NCBI RefSeq assembly: GCF_000246855.1
Contig: NC_016609.1
Location: 7,514,744-7,578,743, forward strand
Direction of reading: 5' to 3'
Source of the DNA: Niastella koreensis GR20-10
GTDB taxonomy: Bacteria > Bacteroidota > Bacteroidia > Chitinophagales > Chitinophagaceae
Length of the DNA: 64,000 nt
In this document: positions 62,501 to 64,000 of the stretch, in pieces
Numbering within the stretch: position 1 is the first letter of the stretch
Layout: every line of letters starts with the position of its first letter
Notes under the pieces: model-generated
What the model was told of the DNA's origin: nothing
The model's input: the letters and a program-made list of their open reading frames with translations, nothing else
Database searches by the model: none
Made by a program: the position numbers and the translations under genes

Positions 62501-62871
62501 TCTTTTTTCTCTTCAACAACCACTTTCTCCTCTACCTTTTCTACCTTCTCTTCTTTCTTATCTTCCACAACCGGAGCTGGCTCCTGTTTTTTAACCACCT
62601 CTTTCTTCACAGCCGCAGCATCGTCTTCCTTCTTCTTCTTCGCTTCCAGACTTCCCTTCGGCAGATCGATCTGGTCACTTTTTAGCTTGGCCACTTTATC
62701 ACTCTGGAATTCCTGCTGTAAAGCACGATACATCTCCTCCGTCAGTTTTGACGTTGGTTTGAGATCGTCATTGTTAAATCCCTTTCCTACCAAAAAGTCT
62801 ACCAGCGTTTCCTTGCCGATGTTAAACTCCTTGGCTGCGGCCATTAATCTTATTGTTGTTGTTTCTGCCAT
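59575..62871 (-). CDS. infB: Translation initiation factor IF-2
   Basis: A 1098-residue GTPase that brings initiator tRNA to the ribosome. The G domain has GHVDHGKT at 601-608, then DTPGHEAF and NKID; domains II-IV follow. The first roughly 500 residues are unusual: Lys/Glu/Pro/Val-rich charge blocks (about 80-370), then a Gly/His/Gln/Arg-rich stretch at about 390-470 ([20 protein letters not shown]). This makes it about 200 residues longer than E. coli IF-2. It follows nusA after a 173-bp gap, the usual order. Confidence 0.97.
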   Translation of the reverse strand: MAETTTIRLMAAAKEFNIGKETLVDFLVGKGFNNDDLKPTSKLTEEMYRALQQEFQSDKVAKLKSDQIDLPKGSLEAKKKKEDDAAAVKKEVVKKQEPAPVVEDKKEEKVEKVEEKVVVEEKKEEKKEEKAAEVVPVVEKQPVVEQPVEEAPPVVVEEKKEAQQLPVKEDVVEEPKAEDKQPEITKVEAPEIEGPKVLDKIDLSAIDSSTRPKKTPIVVKKKEEEAPAVKANEETPPVKEEKPKTVAKEAPVETPKEEAPKVTATTPVVEEKPKKPKEEKAQPQQQQPAKQVVVEKKKQQEPVKEVQKQEEPKEEALPPVIENIKADKLTGPKILGKIELPVGDEARTKPKPNEEKRKRKRIPIEKKDQQQQSQQSAQERAQHLFKKREPGQQQGGQGGHHGGGGHHGGQGQGGGQHRQGGGQHQGGGGNFRGGGNNRPGQNRHQGPGGGNRHVSREPKEINEKEIQDKIRETQAKLSGGKGGNKGIKKARRHEKRQNMAEREGVAGEDNKLQVTEFISVSELANLMDVSFAEVISKCMSLGLMVSINQRLDAEVIELVAGEFGYEAEFIDMEKQLELEEEEEVDNEEDLQHRAPIVTIMGHVDHGKTSLLDYIRSANVVAGEAGGITQHIGAYEVTLPNGKKITFLDTPGHEAFTAMRARGAKVTDIAVIVVAADDAVMPQTKEAISHAQAAGVPMIFAINKIDKDGANPQKIYEQLAGMNLLVEEWGGKYQSQQLSAKQGLNVDSLLEKILLEAELLDLKANPEREATGTIIEATLDKGRGYVATVLVQNGTLKHGDLVVSGQFFGRVKAMFNERNKRVDEAPPSTPVLILGLNGAPQAGEKFKVYEDEAEAKDVANRRAQILREQGIRTKKHITLDEIGRRLALGNFKQLNLILKGDVDGSVEALSDSLQKLSTEEIVVSVVHKAVGAISESDVMLATASDAIVVGFNVRPSTQANRLAESEGVEIKLYSIIYNAIEEVKSAMEGMLEPKITEKIVANVEVRNVFKFDKATVAGCYVLDGKILRNSKIRVIRDGIVEYPKGEGQAAELQSLKRFKDDVKEVPSGMECGLTVKNFSDIKVGDIIEAFELEEVKRTL

Positions 62872-63044
62872 TCGTTATTGTAAGACAATTTTTTGTTTTG
62901 TTCGCTGTTTGGATAAGCAAATTACTTGGAAAAAGTTAAATTAGTCATATAACTCAAAATAGTCATATAAATTAAACACTGCCTGTGTGTTTTGACTACT
63001 TTAAACTACATACTTATTAGTCCAATTTCACCTGCTTGCTTCGC

Positions 63045-64000
63045 CTATCCCTTTTCAAATTCTTCATTCAGAATACGACGAACTTCATTGATGGTCTCTC
63101 TTTCGAGGTCGGTTCTTCTTTCCAACTCTTCGGCGGTGAGATCCAGTACGCTGCGTGCTGTATCGCAGCCAACGCGCTTAAGTTCATCAATAATCCAGGT
63201 TTCAATTTCATCGCTGAATTCTTCCAGATCGATATCAAATTCCTGGGGTTCGCCTTCCGTATCGCGATATACGTCTATGCTATATCCGGTTAATTCCTGT
63301 GCCAGTTTGATATTCACGCCTTTTTTACCAATTGCCAGCGACACCTGATCAGGTTTCAGGTATACATTCGCCTGTTTTTTATCATTGTCAAGATCCTGGG
63401 TAGTGATCTTGGCAGGTGTAAGCGAGCGTTGGATCAGCAGTTGAACATTATTGGTCCAGTTAATAACATCGATGTTCTCGTTTTTCAGTTCCCGTACAAT
63501 TCCATGGATACGGCTACCTTTCATCCCCACGCAGGCGCCTACGGGATCAATACGATCGTCGTATGATTCTACCGCCACTTTGGCCCTTTCACCAGGTTCA
63601 CGAACGATCTTTTTGATAACAATTAAACCATCAAATATTTCAGGCACCTCAATTTCAAGCAGTTTTGCCAGGAAAGAGGGAGAGGTACGGGATAAAATAA
63701 TGACCGGAGAATTGTTTTTTAATTCTACTTTTTTAACAACGGCGCGGATATTTTCACCTTTCTTGAAATAGTCTTGCGGAATTTGCTCAGACTTAGGCAA
63801 TATTAACTCATTCCCTTCTTCATCGAGCAATAAAATTTCTTTTTTCCAAACCTGGTAAACCTCGGCACCGATTATCTCACCAATTCTGTCACCGTATTTT
63901 TTAACCAGTACGTTCTTTTTCAGATCACTAATACGGCTGGCCAGGGTTTGTTTAGCAGCCAGAATAGCCCGGCGGCCGAAATCGAGGATATTAATTTCCT
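63045..64000 (-). CDS. nusA: Transcription termination/antitermination factor NusA (5' end outside the window)
   Basis: The frame is open to the window edge, so the N-terminal part is missing; about 317 residues are visible. After the end of the N-terminal domain (INILDFGRRAILAAKQTLAS, YGDRIGEIIGAEVYQV) come the S1 domain, the KH region with DPVGACVGMKGSRIHGIVREL and VSLAIGKKGVNIKLAQEL, and a short C-terminal segment ending EFEKG. NusA binds RNA polymerase and affects pausing, termination and antitermination. It is upstream of infB, the conserved nusA-infB order. Confidence 0.95.
   Translation of the reverse strand, partial: EINILDFGRRAILAAKQTLASRISDLKKNVLVKKYGDRIGEIIGAEVYQVWKKEILLLDEEGNELILPKSEQIPQDYFKKGENIRAVVKKVELKNNSPVIILSRTSPSFLAKLLEIEVPEIFDGLIVIKKIVREPGERAKVAVESYDDRIDPVGACVGMKGSRIHGIVRELKNENIDVINWTNNVQLLIQRSLTPAKITTQDLDNDKKQANVYLKPDQVSLAIGKKGVNIKLAQELTGYSIDVYRDTEGEPQEFDIDLEEFSDEIETWIIDELKRVGCDTARSVLDLTAEELERRTDLERETINEVRRILNEEFEKG

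Overview
The window looks like a chromosomal segment of a Bacteroidota bacterium, most likely family Chitinophagaceae (Niastella/Chitinophaga-like). This rests on a type IX secretion C-terminal domain, Bacteroidota-type -7 promoter boxes (TAnnTTTG), PorT-like beta-barrels, a DUF4369/thioredoxin lipoprotein-family protein, a bacterial GH3 protein and an IF-2 with a very long charged N-terminus. The genus is inference. I recognised no rRNA, tRNA, CRISPR array or transposase gene.

1-7.3 kb: a TetR-type regulator with a palindromic operator and the phenylacetyl-CoA epoxygenase reductase paaE, a decayed lipoprotein gene, nucleoid protein NdpA, a secreted GHL10 glycosidase and an L,D-transpeptidase-like protein. 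7.3-20.2 kb: a defence island with two divergent blocks. Leftward is jetA-jetB-jetC, the SMC-like core of a Wadjet/Mks system, without the nuclease gene jetD. Rightward is a retron: a WGR/ARM-HEAT repeat protein, a winged-helix/SWIM zinc-finger protein, a structured ncRNA with complementary a1/a2 ends and a long msd hairpin, and a retron reverse transcriptase with NAxxH, YADD and VTG motifs. This gene content matches what I recall as retron type XIII, whose mechanism I do not know to have been described. The ncRNA appears to have its own promoter.

20.2-32.5 kb: housekeeping genes (DNA glycosylase, mnmD, cysS, a membrane-anchored EEP phosphoesterase, two adjacent rhomboid proteases, rlmD, msrB, adk, a cytoplasmic HtrA-like protease, a lipoprotein), with many short dispersed repeats between them. 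32.5-43.4 kb: a small beta-barrel, paaZ, an enoyl-CoA hydratase and a second DNA glycosylase, then nhaD, fabG, a GH3 protein, lptB, metF and a porin-like protein. 43.4-50.5 kb: a periplasmic folding/redox operon (PPIase plus thioredoxin-like protein), a PLP aminotransferase, two small proteins, a glycosyltransferase and sixA. 50.7-57.7 kb: two paralogous LuxR-type response regulators flanking purF, the second in an operon with a large multi-PAS histidine kinase. 58-64 kb: surA-like PPIase, infB and the 3' part of nusA, which runs off the window.

At least four families of short intergenic repeats are scattered through the segment. Some copies enter coding sequence: one lies in frame in paaE, and others supply the last codons and stop codons of mnmD, cysS and a lipoprotein gene.
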